DNA from: Monosporascus cannonballus
Taxonomy: Eukaryota; Ascomycota; Sordariomycetes; Xylariales
NCBI GenBank assembly: GCA_004154925.1
Contig: QJNS01000274.1
Coordinates: 1 to 64,000, forward strand
Direction of reading: 5' to 3'
Length of the DNA: 64,000 bases
Shown here: positions 1-13,000 of the stretch, in pieces
Numbering within the stretch: the stretch's first letter is position 1
How the letters are laid out: the number at the start of each line of letters is the position of its first letter
The notes under the pieces: generated by a model
The model's input: only the letters and a program-made list of their open reading frames with translations
Database searches by the model: none
Told to the model about the DNA's origin: nothing
Translations under genes and position numbers: made by a program

Positions 1-83
1 TCTTCAAAGTCACTCAAGTACCGCTCCATAACGCTAAATATTAACCAATCAAATCCCACATCCCCGTAACGAGCTAACCAGGC
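1..83 (-). pseudogene. Partial exon of an X-element gene (X1 copy)
   Basis: On the minus strand, an AG acceptor (CTCAG at 84-88) is followed by an open frame reading A-W-L-A-R-Y-G-D-V-G-F-D-W-L-I-F-S. It runs out of the window at position 1. The same exon occurs in X2 (36732-36848) with only a few amino-acid differences, so this is genuine coding sequence of the X family rather than a chance frame. The protein family is not recognised. The substitutions between copies are mostly not RIP-type transitions, which suggests that X1 and X2 descend from distinct elements. Confidence 0.5.
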
Positions 84-2833
84 CTGAGTTGTAATTACGT
101 AAAAACGGTTTCGTTTAATACATTTATTTTTTTTTAAAAAACAAAAATCCGTAATAACTTAATAACAATACGTTTTTATAGTTATATATATATATATACG
201 ATTACTTTAACCATGGCTTATTATTAATATTACGATAATCCTAATCAGGACCTATTTGCTATTCTTATACCCTAATGCGTATAATAACTGTAACCTAAGC
301 CCGTTACGTTATTATCTTTTTTTTTAAAATACGATAAATCCGAATTTTCTTAGTTTTACCGGGTTACGCCCTTAGAACAAAACATACGTACGCGTACTTT
401 GAATTTTTGGTATTAACATAAAAGAATTAATATAACGTTTGAAAATTTTATTCGTAATTAGGTTTTTTGCGATAATTTAGGCTAAGTTATTAATTCGATT
501 ATTCGGATTAACCGATTAATTAACGTCTTAAAAAAAACAAATACGCAAAAAACTGTTGGTATGCGAAAATTGGCAGGAATTTTTGATTCCGGCTAATTAA
601 AACCCCGCTATACGCAGATACCATAATATATTATATGGGGAGCTTATAGTTTTTATAAAAGGGCCTGAATTCCGTTATCCGCTGGAAAAAGTATTATTTA
701 AAGTTAAAATAATTTATATTACCTTAAACGAAAATTAATACTTTGTAAAAGCGCTTGCCCTTAATTGGTTCAAATTTTTAAATCAAATAATTGTATACCT
801 TAGGAAAAAGTGGTAATCGTATAATGCGAAACGAAAAACGAAACAGTTCTGTAATAATAACGATCCGGATATTTTTATATATCCTTTTTTTTATGATTTT
901 AGCTATTATGATTAAAATAATTTCCAAGATTAACAGCAATTATTTGCCTTATTTATTGGGCAGGTTTTTATTATTTTCGGGTTTATTATGGGATGGTATC
1001 GATATATTAAAGGGATTAGGTATTTACAAAAGTTATTATACGTTAAATAAAGATGTAATTCGGTTAACGGAAAAAATTAAGGTAATTATATTAATTCCTT
1101 TATAATTATTTAATTTTAATTAAGATAAATTACGTTTTATAACCAGGTATAATAAGGCGATATCGTATTTTGGTACGATAATTTTAATGTTTAAAATTAT
1201 ATTCGTAATATAACGTTTTAATACCGTACCGTTATGTGGAATATTATTACCGCTTTTACCTGTTATTATAGACGTATGTTTAAAAAATTTAAAATAATTT
1301 ATATTCCGGCCTAATTAATATTATAAAATAAAATAATTTTATAAAACGTTGTAATAATATTTAGTACCGCTTAATATTTCTTATTAATTCGTAATTAATA
1401 TTATTTGGACTTTATTTTTTATTTTTGTTAATACGTTTTATAAACGTAATAAATAAAAGTTCCCCGGTTTTTTTAAATTAAAACGTATTCCGTATAATAA
1501 ACGCCGTTTGATTTCGTTAAATATAATTAACGAAAATAAAGGCATTATCGACGGTACTTATAACGTTTATCGAAAACTTTTTTAAAAGATATATTCATTT
1601 AAAAAAATTTTATCGGTTTTTAAAACGTTTTTATTTTATTTATGGAAATTAGAAAATAATTAATAATATTCGGAAAATATAGGCCAATTAAATCGAAACA
1701 GCCGATTTATACGATAAAAAACGGTAGCTTTTTTTGTTTTTGCTTTATTTTATATATAAATAAATTTCCTGCTTATATTTGTACGCATTTATTGGCCTAA
1801 TAATATAACCGGAACACATAAAATATAAATAACTTTAGAAATAAATCGTTAATTTTTAAATAAAATAACGTAATTATATTAAAAATTGCCGAAATTCCAC
1901 CTTCTTAAACTTTTTATCCTTTATATTTATAATATTTGTATATTTGTATATTTTTATAAGAATTATATATTTAATACGAATTATTTATAATAAAAACGTT
2001 TAACGTATATGGAATTTTCCGGAATACCTTAATCGAAACCCTTTTTTTAAAAACCGAATTTACCGAATTTAAATCTATTATGCATAACGTAATTTTTAAA
2101 TATTTTATCTTTTAATTTAGGAATATAGCTTATTTATATTGTTTTTAAGCGGTATAATCTTAATTAAAATATGCCGAATAAAGCCCTTTTATCGGATAAT
2201 TACAGGACCGGAAATATTTTTAATACGGCCGATATTTTATAAAGCGATAACTTTTTTAACCTCATTAAAAATAATAACTAACCCTTAATTAATATTACTT
2301 TTATCGATAAAAAATTTCGAAATTGGTGCCGTTTTTTTTAAAAACCCAGGTTTATTTATATTTTTCGTATATTATACGATATATCGACGTTAGTTATATT
2401 ACGCTGTTAATACCGATATTATTATTTTTTTATAAGGCCAGTTAATTTAAATACGGTAAAAAAATATTTTATTTCTACTGGATATTACGTTTTGTAATAT
2501 TAAATTAAGTATTTATTAATTCGATCTTAATATCAAATTTAGTTTTAATAAAATTTAAAGAAAAAATATAAAAAGCATTTAATTAAAAAAACAAACATTA
2601 TAATTTATGACTTGCTAGCGAACTCCGCCGGTCGAAAAATAGTATATATAACGTTAATATTATTTTTTTCCGAAATTCGTTTTTAATTAGGTACCGTATA
2701 TCCTTATAACGCGAATTCCATGGCCGTTATAATTTTTTGCGAAATAAATATTATGTTACTCGGGACTTTCGTAACAAAATCCTTAAACGCGCCTATTTTT
2801 TGTTTCGGAATTTCTGACTTGTTAAAGCATATT

Positions 2834-3251
2834 TGTTACGGATCCCCGAGTAGACCCGTTCTGGAGGCCCCAGGGCTATAGAAGAGGGAAAGTTCCACAT
2901 TCTAAGTCACGTAACTTAAAGTGATTTAGCTAATCTATTAAATCATATAGATCACTGTAATCTAGGTAATTTAACAGATCCAAGAAATCAGTATTATACC
3001 AGTAAAATAAAAAAAAATAAGACTTTAGGTTTCCTATATAAATAGCTACTTACGTAGTTTCGCTCTTTAGCTATTAATTTAAGCTCTTAATTAAAAGGTA
3101 ACTATACCGTTTTTTAATTAAGGGAAAAATTTTTAAATTTTTTAACGAACAAATTATTAAATTATTCTTCGCCTTATTATTACTTACAAATCAAAAATCC
3201 TTTTCGGATACTATTTATACCTCTAGGTAGATATATAACAGGTTCGTTATA
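2834..3251 (+). repeat. 5' LTR of element A
   Basis: This 418-bp direct repeat of 9659-10078 starts TGTTACGGATCCCC and ends TTCGTTATA. The differences from the 3' LTR are nearly all C/T or G/A, as expected when RIP hits both copies independently. Confidence 0.93.
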
Positions 3252-3549
3252 TTTTGATAATTCCTTAATTAATAGCCGACGAATAATTTACCACCTAATT
3301 GGGGTATAAACCTTTCTGAACTTAATGTAAACGATAATATAGAATAACGTTCAAAAAATAAATAATCTATACGATTCCCGTTATTAGCCAGTAAAGTATT
3401 ATTAATAGGACTTAACGATTTACCCTTTATTAAAGATGTTTTCCAATTAATCGATAATATAGTACCCCTTACCATTTAATCTTAAGCAGGTCCTTCCTCC
3501 CAGCCTTAACAATAACCTTCCCCAATTCCTCAGGATACGATTAAGGCTT

Positions 3550-4633
3550 TGGGAAAAGAGCCGGAGCAGAAGGAAGCAAAAAAAAAAAATATGGGGCAGA
3601 AGGCCAGAAAAAGGAACTTACAGCAAAGGAAAAACTAAATGCCTTAACGGCAAAAGTTCGAACCCTAAGGGAGAAAAACGTTCGGCTTACCAAAAGAAAA
3701 AAACTAGCTTTTCCTTAATTTGGCTCCCTTAAAGGACGAAACCAAAGGGTTGGTTACCGACCTCCTTCGATGGATCCAGGACGAAAAACGTCGACTCTAC
3801 CATTATTCGATGCGAACCAGATACGAAAAGGAACCATTCCACCCCCTAATTATTACGGAATGCCAAACGTCAAAGGTTATAAGCCAACCCCCCCTAAACC
3901 TTATAACGGATTAAAGGACCTTAATGGATTTTTGGTTTAGGCTAAACTTTACCTTAAATTCTATAAGAATTCTTTGACGGAAAATTATCAAAAAGTGATA
4001 GTTATCTTTTAGCTACTAATCGGATAAATTCGATAATAATTTAAACCCATTTTAACAAATTACTTCGAAAAATACTTAAAAAGATTTTCGGATTTTATTA
4101 ATTACGTTTTTAGCGATTATGGGAATCTCGAAAAAGAAAATGCGTAGCTTATTCGGAAATCCCGATAAGGAATAAAATATAATTAAGCAGCTTTATTTCC
4201 TTTATTAAATTAAGTTAGCCGCCAAATATATAATTATGTTTAACTACCTGGCCGCCATTTTAAACCTGCTAAAAACGTATTGTTTTACCTTTATTATAAC
4301 AGCCTAAAACCTTTGGTTAAAGATAAAATATATAAGGAACCAAAAATTGGATCTTTTACCAAATATACAAATAAGGTTATTATTGCCGACCGATATATTT
4401 TTAATCGGTACCTTAAGAAGAAAAAGACCGGCAAACGAGGTAACGATAAGGGTTCCAAAAGCCAGAACAAAAAGGATAAAGGCAAACCTCAGAAAAAAAC
4501 GAATTCCGTTTTGAAAAAGCCCAAGAAAAATAAGTCCAAAGTAAAATGTTTTAATTATGGCAAAAAGGGGCATTTTAAAAGTAAATGTTATTCCCCCGCC
4601 AAAAGGAACTCCAAGAAAAAAAGAATTCTTTAA
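3550..4633 (+). pseudogene. gag of element A
   Basis: This is the capsid/nucleocapsid precursor region. The frame near 3880-3960 reads P-P-K-P-Y-N-G-L-K-D-L-N-G-F-L-V, typical of the start of Ty3-type capsid domains. The C-terminal 117 codons (4280-4633) are Lys-rich and hold a zinc knuckle at 4547-4588 of the form C-x2-Y-x4-H-x4-C. The second cysteine has become tyrosine, as expected from a G-to-A transition in TGT. The N-terminal frame open at 3720-3914 and the capsid frame differ by one base near 3850, next to a run of four C, so there is a frameshift besides several stops. Confidence 0.8.
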
Positions 4634-7600
4634 CCCCAGAAAAAAACCAAAACGGCTAAATAAGAAACCGATAATAAGGCAAAAAAAGAAAACAAAAAAA
4701 TCAGCTCGATTTTTTTCCAGCCAGAATTCATTATTACTATTATTACTCAAATCCAGAACGACATCCTAAAATACGAAAATTATCTTATTTGCCAGGATTT
4801 TAATGTTAAAACCTGCAAATACCATCCAGGACAAACAGCTTTTAAGATAGCCATAAAATTAGGATGCCGGTATTACCTTAATTCCCAAAAGTATAAGATG
4901 CATATAAAGGACGGCCAATTTCGGCCAAATATCAATAACTATGGATAATTATCCTTAGAACTTTATAAGTTCCTAAAATATATTATTTACCCGAAAGAAT
5001 TAACAGTAAACCCTTACGGCCTATTACATTTTACTATTTGTTATATCGATAATTATCCTATTTATCTTAAATTTAAAAAAAAAATTATGGTTAAAATAAA
5101 ATAACGAAAAAATACTTACAGAATTAAATAACGAATACCGATATACGGAAATTCTCCGATAACTAAAGTACCCTAGGTTTTGTTACTTACATCCCGAGTT
5201 AAAGCGGAATCAAAAAGCCATATCGCAAGAATACTTATGTTATTTTCCGATATTTTGCGTTTAACATAAGCTCCTAAATATGGGAACACCCTTTTTAGAA
5301 AATTACTTTTTTGATTTTATAACCCAGAAAATATAAAACCTAAGGGTAAGCCAGGAAAAAAGTCCGATTTTGAAATTTTAATGCAAATATGGCAAAAAGA
5401 TATAGTTTCGGTATAAAAACGATTAATATATTAAATATGTTGTTAAAAAAGCTTACGAATGGAAATTTGCTTAAAACGGATAATATTAAAAGTTAAAAAA
5501 TTACAGAGGCCTTTAAAATTAAGGTACCAAAAAGCCCCAGTTTACAAAACCTTATGTAAAACGACAAAAGGAATACGTAGTCAGATCGAGATTTCCCTTT
5601 AATACAAAAACAAAATATTTAAAGCAATAATTAATTCCGGTACAAAAAGCAATTTTATATCCTTTATAATAGCAGAAAAATATTAAATTCCCTAGAAATA
5701 CAAATTAAAATTTTATAAATTACGCATAATAAATAAAAACTTATTTATATACGAAAGTAAACGAATTTTTCGAAAAACTGAAAAATTTTTAGTATAAGTT
5801 TAAAGATATCAAAAACGTATTTCGCTGGATATTGCCGATATCTCCGAACATAATATTATCTTGGGAATACCTTAACTTTATTTGAATAATTTACGGATTA
5901 ATTAAAAAAATAAATATTTTCTTAAAAAAACCAAATACCAAAAAGAAATAATCGAAAAATCTGTTATGTTATTAAGGAAATATAAATTTTTAATTAATTT
6001 TTTACAGAATCTCCGGAATACCAAAAATTTAAGCGATTATTTAAAAATAGAAAAAGTTACGAACTACCGTTAGATGGTTAATAGGACCATAGGATACCCA
6101 TTAAGGAAAAATATTATCCGAAATTTCATAAAATATATCACATAAATCGGGAAAAATTTAAAGCCTTATAAAAAAGCATATAATTAAATTTAAAAAGAAA
6201 ATATATCCAGCCTTTTAATTCCCCTGTTGGATACCTTATTCTTATGGTATTAAAAACTAAGGATGGCAAATAAAAAATCGATAAAAACGGAAACCTTATT
6301 TATTAAAAAATGATTAATTATAAACAGTTAAATAATATTATAATCAAAAATAAATACCTTTTAATATTTATAAATACCTTAAAAAAAACGCCAGTAAAAC
6401 TAAATAGTTTATAACTTTTGACCTTCGTAATAGTTATTACCGTATCCGAATAGCTAAAGGAAAAAAATGGAAAACGGTATTTAGAACAGTACATGGACTT
6501 TACGAGTACAAAGTAATGCCGATAGGACTTACCAATGCTTCCGCCAATTTCCAAAACTTAGCTATAATTATTTTCCGACAGTTCCTAGATAAATTTGTGT
6601 TTGTCTATCTCGACGGCATCCTTATCTACTTAGGAACCTTAAAAGAACAGAAGAAATATATGGTTCAGGTACTTAGAACTTTAAATAAAGCTAATATTCA
6701 AGTTAACCCAGCCAAAACCGTATAACATACCCAGAAACTAAATTTTCTGGGATTTATTCTTATTTCCGGATAAATTCAGATTTAATACTTTAAATTGGAA
6801 GTAATTAAGGATTAGCCTATTTCCGATAAGGCGACCGTTATAAATATCCGATAAATTTTAGGATTTACGGGTTACGTACGTAACCTAATCAAGAAATACT
6901 GAGATATTATCAAATTATTAACGAAACTTACTACTAAGGAATATGTCGGAAAAAAGTTCGAACTCTTAGAGGAAATAAAAAAAATATTCCGAAAATTAAA
7001 AAAAACAATTATTAACGGATTAATAATAAAGATGCCGAACTCAAACAAAAAAAAACGACTAAAAACCGACGCCTTAGAATACGCCTTGAGTACAGATCTA
7101 AAGCAACAAAAAAAAACGGCAAATAATATCTAATAGCATATTACTTAAAAGCATTCCGAGATGCAAAACTCAAACACCAGATTTATAACAAAAAGTTATT
7201 AATAATTATTAACGCTTTTAAGGAATAAAAACTTTATTTTAACAAAATAAAGAAACCCTTTGATATTTACTTTAACCATAAAAACCTTATTCGATTTATA
7301 AAAGCCCAAAAATTAAATAAACGATATAAAAAATGAATAATTTTTTAATCCAGATTTAACTTTAAAATATATCATATTAAAGGAAACAAAAACATCCAGG
7401 CGGATATTCTTAGTCGTAAAAGAAATTACGATTCCAAAATCCCCAGAAAAAATATATAAATACTATAATATAACAAGGACGGTACCGTATAGCTATATGA
7501 AATAATGAAAAAACCAACTCCCGAACTTTTAATACGGTTCCGGAATTCTTACGATATAAAAAACAGAAAAAAGTTTAATAACTAAAAGGATAGCCAAAAG

Positions 7601-8935
7601 ATTAATTGCTATACCATGGAAAAATCTATGTTCCCAAAGATCAACAGAAATAATTTATAAAGGAATTCCATAAAGACTTATTGTACGGATACCAAAAAAT
7701 TTTCAAAATTACTAGACGATTATAAGAAAAATATAATTTTTCAAAGTTACGCCGTATGGTCAAAAAAGTAATCAAAAATTGCAACATTTGCAACAAAACT
7801 AAGGTAGCACGTTATAAGCCCTATGGGCTACTGCAATTTACCAATATTCTTAACAAGGCGTAAGATATTATAACTTGGGACGTTATTATTAGCTTATCTT
7901 TATTTAAAAACCCAGTTACCGGAGTAAAATATAACGGAATATAGGTGATTATCGACAGATTTACTAAGTATAGGTATTTCCTACCTTTTAAAAGAAATAT
8001 AACGGCAAAATAACTAACTTATGATTTTATCAGATATTACCTAAACAAACATAAAATACCAGAAAAAATTATTTTCGATAAAAATACGTTGTTTATTTTA
8101 AAATTCGGCATTAACTTTTTTAAATAAATTAATATAAAATTTAAATTCTTAATAACTTATTATTCCTAAACGGATGGCCAAACCGGGAAATTAAATTAAA
8201 CTTTAAAATAATATTTTCGAAATTACGTTAATTACTAACAAAATAACTAGGTAAAACTTTTATTACTGGCACAAATCGTTTATAACATATCTGTTAACGA
8301 AAACATAGGCGTATTACCTTATACAATTATATACGAATATAATACAAAAACAGAACGACCCAAATAACCGCTTAACAAAATACCAAAAATTGCCATAATT
8401 ACCCCAAGAACAAAAACATTAACGACAAAAATCAAAATAATCCAAGCCCGTCTCCAGAATAAATTACGATTCATTTAATAACGGATAACCCAATATTATG
8501 ACCAAAAAAATTAAGGGATTAATTTTAACGAAAGAAAATTAAATTTATTTATTATGCCAAAAACAAAACGCGATTTCGAACATCTTATAGATCAAAATAA
8601 AAAAACCTAACGACAAATTCGATTTTAAGAAATTTGGCCCGTTCAAGGTTAATAAAGTTATTTCTAAAACTAACTATCGGCTGTCGCTACCCAAAAACAT
8701 AAAGATATATCTTATTTTTTACATTTTTTTGCTTAAACCAGCACGTAAAAATACCCCGTTAAAAACGGACCTAAAACTTAAAAAAATTTTAATAAGTACG
8801 AAATCGAATAAATACTGGACTCCAAAATGGTTAAAAACAAAGTTTAATATTTAATTAAATAAGAAAGATATTTACATAAGGAAAATACGTAAAAACCATT
8901 TAACCACTTAACAAACGTAATAAACCTAGTTAAGA
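4634..8935 (+). pseudogene. pol of element A: protease, RT, RNase H, integrase, chromodomain
   Basis: The domains run in Ty3/gypsy order. Protease is near 5620-5690: the frame reads N-S-G-T where D-S/T-G is expected, so the catalytic Asp is lost, and L-G-I-P follows near 5860. Reverse transcriptase is at 6516-6725: G-L-T-N-A-S-A-N-F-Q, then Y-L-D-G-I-L-I-Y in place of Y-L-D-D. RNase H is near 7050 (T-D-A). The integrase zinc finger is near 7690-7830 with C-N-I-C-N-K-T-K at about 7780. The integrase core lies near 7880-8000 (W-D-V-I-I and I-I-D-R-F-T-K). A chromodomain-like end lies near 8800-8930 (I-L-D-S-K then a Y-L-I-K segment), with stops at expected Trp/Gln positions. All domains contain TAA/TAG stops. 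Confidence 0.85.
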
Positions 8936-8953
8936 CGTTCTACCGCCAAAATC

Positions 8954-9565
8954 CTAACCGACCGTCTCCAATACGGCCAAGGTCGTAAGCGACAAAACCC
9001 CCCCATTCAAATCCAACCCTACGCCGTTCCAATCAAAAAAAATAAACGCCTCCGTTATGGCGTTTATTTCCGAAATAAGTTACGTTTATTCCGTTTTTAT
9101 ACGCCGTCGCTCTTTTTCCATCCTTTCCCGTTTCTTTAATTGGTCCAGTTCGTAACCCTCAAGAAATAACTATAACTCCTTCTTTTTTAAAATATTTTTT
9201 TAACAACGTAAACGTTGTAACTTGTTTATTCTTTTTAATATTTTCTTTTGAAATTTTCGTTATAATTCCATAAGCTCATTTTCGGCGGCACGATACTCCT
9301 TTTAAAGGTAATCGCGTTTAACATTAATGTTTTCTAATAAAAACATGGTAATCGTTAGTCCGTTACAATAACGCTAACGACAAATACAGTAATAACAGCT
9401 TAAAATATTTTTCAGCATAAAACATTTAAACTCTTTAAATAAAAGGCAATTAGAACAAGGTAATACCTTAAACCCAAACTTAAAAATATAAGTAAACCGG
9501 TTATTGCAAATTTAACGCTAATTCGTACGGAATAAGCGCGTCGGTTTTTTTACGCGACCCGCCAT
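8954..9565 (-). pseudogene. Antisense third reading frame of element A (Cys-rich plus coiled-coil protein)
   Basis: Read on the strand opposite to gag-pol, an ATG at 9565 opens a frame of 204 codons. It contains nine TAA/TAG stops, all explicable by C-to-T change at Gln codons or the matching change at Trp codons, and no frameshift. It begins M-A-G-R-V-K-K and carries a Cys-rich part with C-S-N-C at 9446-9457 and C-Y-Y-C further on, spaced like a zinc-binding domain. A Lys/Glu/Leu-rich stretch with coiled-coil character follows (for example L-M-E-L, I-N-K-L, Y-E-L-D-Q-L-K-K). Elements C, D and F carry a homologous frame at the same place and orientation, which argues for a real gene. Its function is unknown; a nucleic-acid-binding or regulatory role is only an inference. 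Confidence 0.6.
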
Positions 9566-9658
9566 AATAAATTAGCAGTAAGAAACATAATTTTTAATTG
9601 GAAAAAAAATACTTACCTTTTTATATTTGGGACAAAAATCCTGAAAGAAGGAAAATGG

Positions 9659-10078
9659 TATTACGGATCCCCGAATAAACCCGTTCTAAAGGCCCCAGGA
9701 TTATAAAAAAAGAAAGTTCCATATTCTAAATCACGTAACTTAAAGTAATTTAGCTAATTTATTAGATTATATAAATCATTATGATTTAGGTAATTTAACA
9801 GATTTAAAACATTAATATCATACCAGTAAAATAAAAGAAGGTATAAGACTTTAAATTTTTTATATAAATAGCTACCTACTTAATTTCGCTTTTTAGCTAT
9901 TAATTTAAGCTCTTAATCCAGAAGCAACTGCATTATTCTCTAATTAAGGGAAAAGTCTTTACATCTTTTTAACGGACAGACCACTGAATTATTTTTCGCC
10001 CTATTGTTACCTGCAAATCAAGAACCCTTTTCGGATACTGCTCATACCTCCAGGTGGATGTATGACAGGTTCGTTACA
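9659..10078 (+). repeat. 3' LTR of element A
   Basis: This 420-bp direct repeat of 2834-3251 has lost the initial TG to TA. It ends in TTCGTTACA and is followed by the duplicated target ATATT (10079-10083). Confidence 0.93.
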
Positions 10079-10083
10079 ATATT

Positions 10084-13000
10084 TGTCTTGAATTAAAAAA
10101 AACAGCTGGAATTCCGAAAATATGCTGGCTGTAAGCCGTAAAATTATGGAAATTAAACTTATCGATTTTAATAATACCGTACCTATTGTTAACAACGTAA
10201 ATAAGCTTAATTAGCTGGATACGGCAAAAAACAAAAATCAACTTATAAATAATATTAACGTAATTATTCGAAAAGTTTTTAATATCGAATTTATTAAGGA
10301 TAATTTGGCTTCGGATAACCGTAATATTTTATATATTAAAAAAATTATGATCTTATAGTACCAATTGTCAATAACTTAATTAATAACCTTAATTAAGGCG
10401 GTTGGTTATCGTGGTTATTATCGTCGGATAAATAAAATAAAAGTTTATTAAACGAAAATAAGCCGTTAATATAATTTTTTACCTTTTTGTTATTTTGTAT
10501 TTTTTATAAATAATATAATATTTATATTATACTTTTAATATTATTATAATTTTATTATTTACGTAATTTTAATTAATTAATTTCGGGAGCGTTTTATATA
10601 TTACCGTAATTACTTAATTATTATATTAATATAATTTGTTCGTTTTTAATAATAAAACTGCAAATAAAGAGATAATATTTTACGATACGATATACGGCAT
10701 AATTATTAACGAAATTAACATAAGTAATTAAGTTTAAAATTTACGTAATTTTAATTAATTATATTTCGTTCGAATATTTTGTTTTTTATAAGGTTATATA
10801 AGAATATTATATTGTTTATAATTAAATATAACGCATAATTTCGGGTTAACCCGTATATCCCGTTTGCAATTAATTTAGAAGCTAATATTTTTAAATATTC
10901 TTTGAATTTCTTTTTTCGTTTTGCCCTTTTTTGTACGTTATTATAACCTATATATTAATAATTCCTTTTTACGTTTTCGGGTCCCAAAATCTTATTCGTT
11001 TTAAGCGTAATATTTACGTTTAAATCTTTTTAAAAAAATTTATTCGGATTATATAATAAAATCGAATATTTGGGAATCGCGTATAAATATTTTTTGCCGC
11101 GTTTTTATACGTAATTTACATATTTATTATTTGCATAATTCCGGATATTATAATATCCATAAAATAATTACATAATATATATTTTTTAGTTAAACGGCCC
11201 GGTTCATAAAATTATAAACCTTTTTTTATATCGTTTATATAATATCTGATTTACATAACCTTTTCGTTAAATTATAAAATCCGTAATTAATTAAATGTTT
11301 GTAATTAATTTAATAATTTAATAACTTATAAGGCCGGTATAATCCGTTATAAGGTAAATCCTATTTTATTAGTTATTATTATGGAAAATATTGCGAATTA
11401 TATTATTAATATTTAATATTTATGTAAATGCTGTATTTTTCCGTAATAAAAATTCTATTGGTAATATAAGCCTTTTATAATGTTATCGAACTTATAAATT
11501 TTTAATAATTGTAACATCTTTTAATTAATATATATTTGTATTAATGTTAAAACGCAAAGTACTTATTTCTTTTTAACTTTCTGCCATTTTAATATCAATT
11601 TATGGCATATACTTAATATTTAGAATCGGTTATGTATAATATGTATTTTCCGTAAAAAATGTTTTATATTTTAAGATAATCGAATATTACTTCATTAATA
11701 CGAAAATCTTTTGATTAGGATTACGCCATCGGTTTTGCCTTTTTGCAAGTTATTCTGGTACCTGTTCCGGCTGTTTTTTGGTCTGAAATTTTGTTATCCG
11801 TCCTTAAGGTTATTTCTCGGGGGCAAATTATTTTTTAGGGATATTATTAGCGCATCTAATTCCTTTGGCCGGGCAAGCAGGGTTTTTTAAGTTTGTTCGG
11901 AGTATATTATCGAAAGCCATAACGGAAATTAACATTATTATATCGGTAAAGAATTTATTTACCTTTTATAATATTGTAAAATATATAAAAATATATATTA
12001 TAATATGGATTTTAGATATTAAGTAAAAAAAACAAATTAATAAATATTATATCGTAAATAGCGTTATTTTATATATTAAAATATAGCAGGTATTTGGAAT
12101 TATAAAACATTATAATTAAACAAATAATATTAATTATTTATTAAATAATTATAATAATTATATTTAATATTTATTTAATCGAAGTAATTTTATAAATTAA
12201 ATTAAAAAATTTATAATATTATATAGATTTCGTATAATTTATATATAATTGTTAAGTTTTTTCCTTATATATTATTATTTCGTTTTAAGAAAAAGTAATA
12301 TTAATTTTTTATTTATATTTAATAATTTATATAAACTTAATAATTTATATATTTATCATTATATAATCTTAAAATTCATGTATATATTAATTTTAATTAT
12401 ATATATTATTTTAAAATATTTTTATTATTTATTAATTATCCATAAACTTTATTTGTATATTATAAATCCTTATATAATTTTTATTAATATTAATAATATA
12501 TTCGGCAATTATTTAATATATTAATGTTATTTTATTTATTATATTTTATATCTTTTATTTGTATTTTTGATTTTAATTAAGCCGAATTTATATCGGTAAA
12601 CTTATAATATTATTAAATTTTTTAATTATAACTACTTATTTATATATACTTAATATTATGAAATTATTATAATAATATTACTGCAGTTTAATAAAACAAA
12701 ATACGGTAATTATATTCGGGAAATATATAGCGATTTAATAAAAAATTAAAACGTATATAAAAATCGTAACGGTGTTAAATTACCTTTCGATATAAATTAT
12801 ATTAAATACGGCGTTATTTTCCGTATTTTATTTTTTATTATATATACATTTATTTACACCCTGCCCTAGGTTATAAAATAAACTTTCTTTAAATTAAACG
12901 ATTATTCGATAAAATCCTAATATTTTAAAATTTTTATAAGATGGATTTTATTATTATATACCAAAAAACATAAATTGTTTACCGTTATATATGTATTAAC

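Larger units (their letters stand above)
2834..10078 (+). mobile_element. Element A: full-length Ty3/gypsy (chromovirus-type) LTR retrotransposon, RIP-inactivated
   Basis: Two direct LTRs of about 419 bp (2834-3251 and 9659-10078) begin TGTTACGG (TATTACGG in the 3' copy) and end TTCGTTAYA. They enclose gag, protease, RT, RNase H, integrase and chromodomain remnants in the Ty3 order on the plus strand. A perfect 5-bp target-site duplication ATATT lies at 2829-2833 and 10079-10083. A purine-rich tract (GAAAGAAGGAAAATGG, about 9643-9658) precedes the 3' LTR. Every coding domain carries multiple stops or lost catalytic residues, so the element is dead. It sits inside X1. A third, antisense reading frame lies between the chromodomain and the 3' LTR. 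Confidence 0.93.

Noticed and set aside
12249..12524. 91-codon plus-strand frame
   Set aside because: It is almost only Ile/Leu/Tyr/Asn/Phe from TA-rich DNA with no conservation, so it is best explained as chance.
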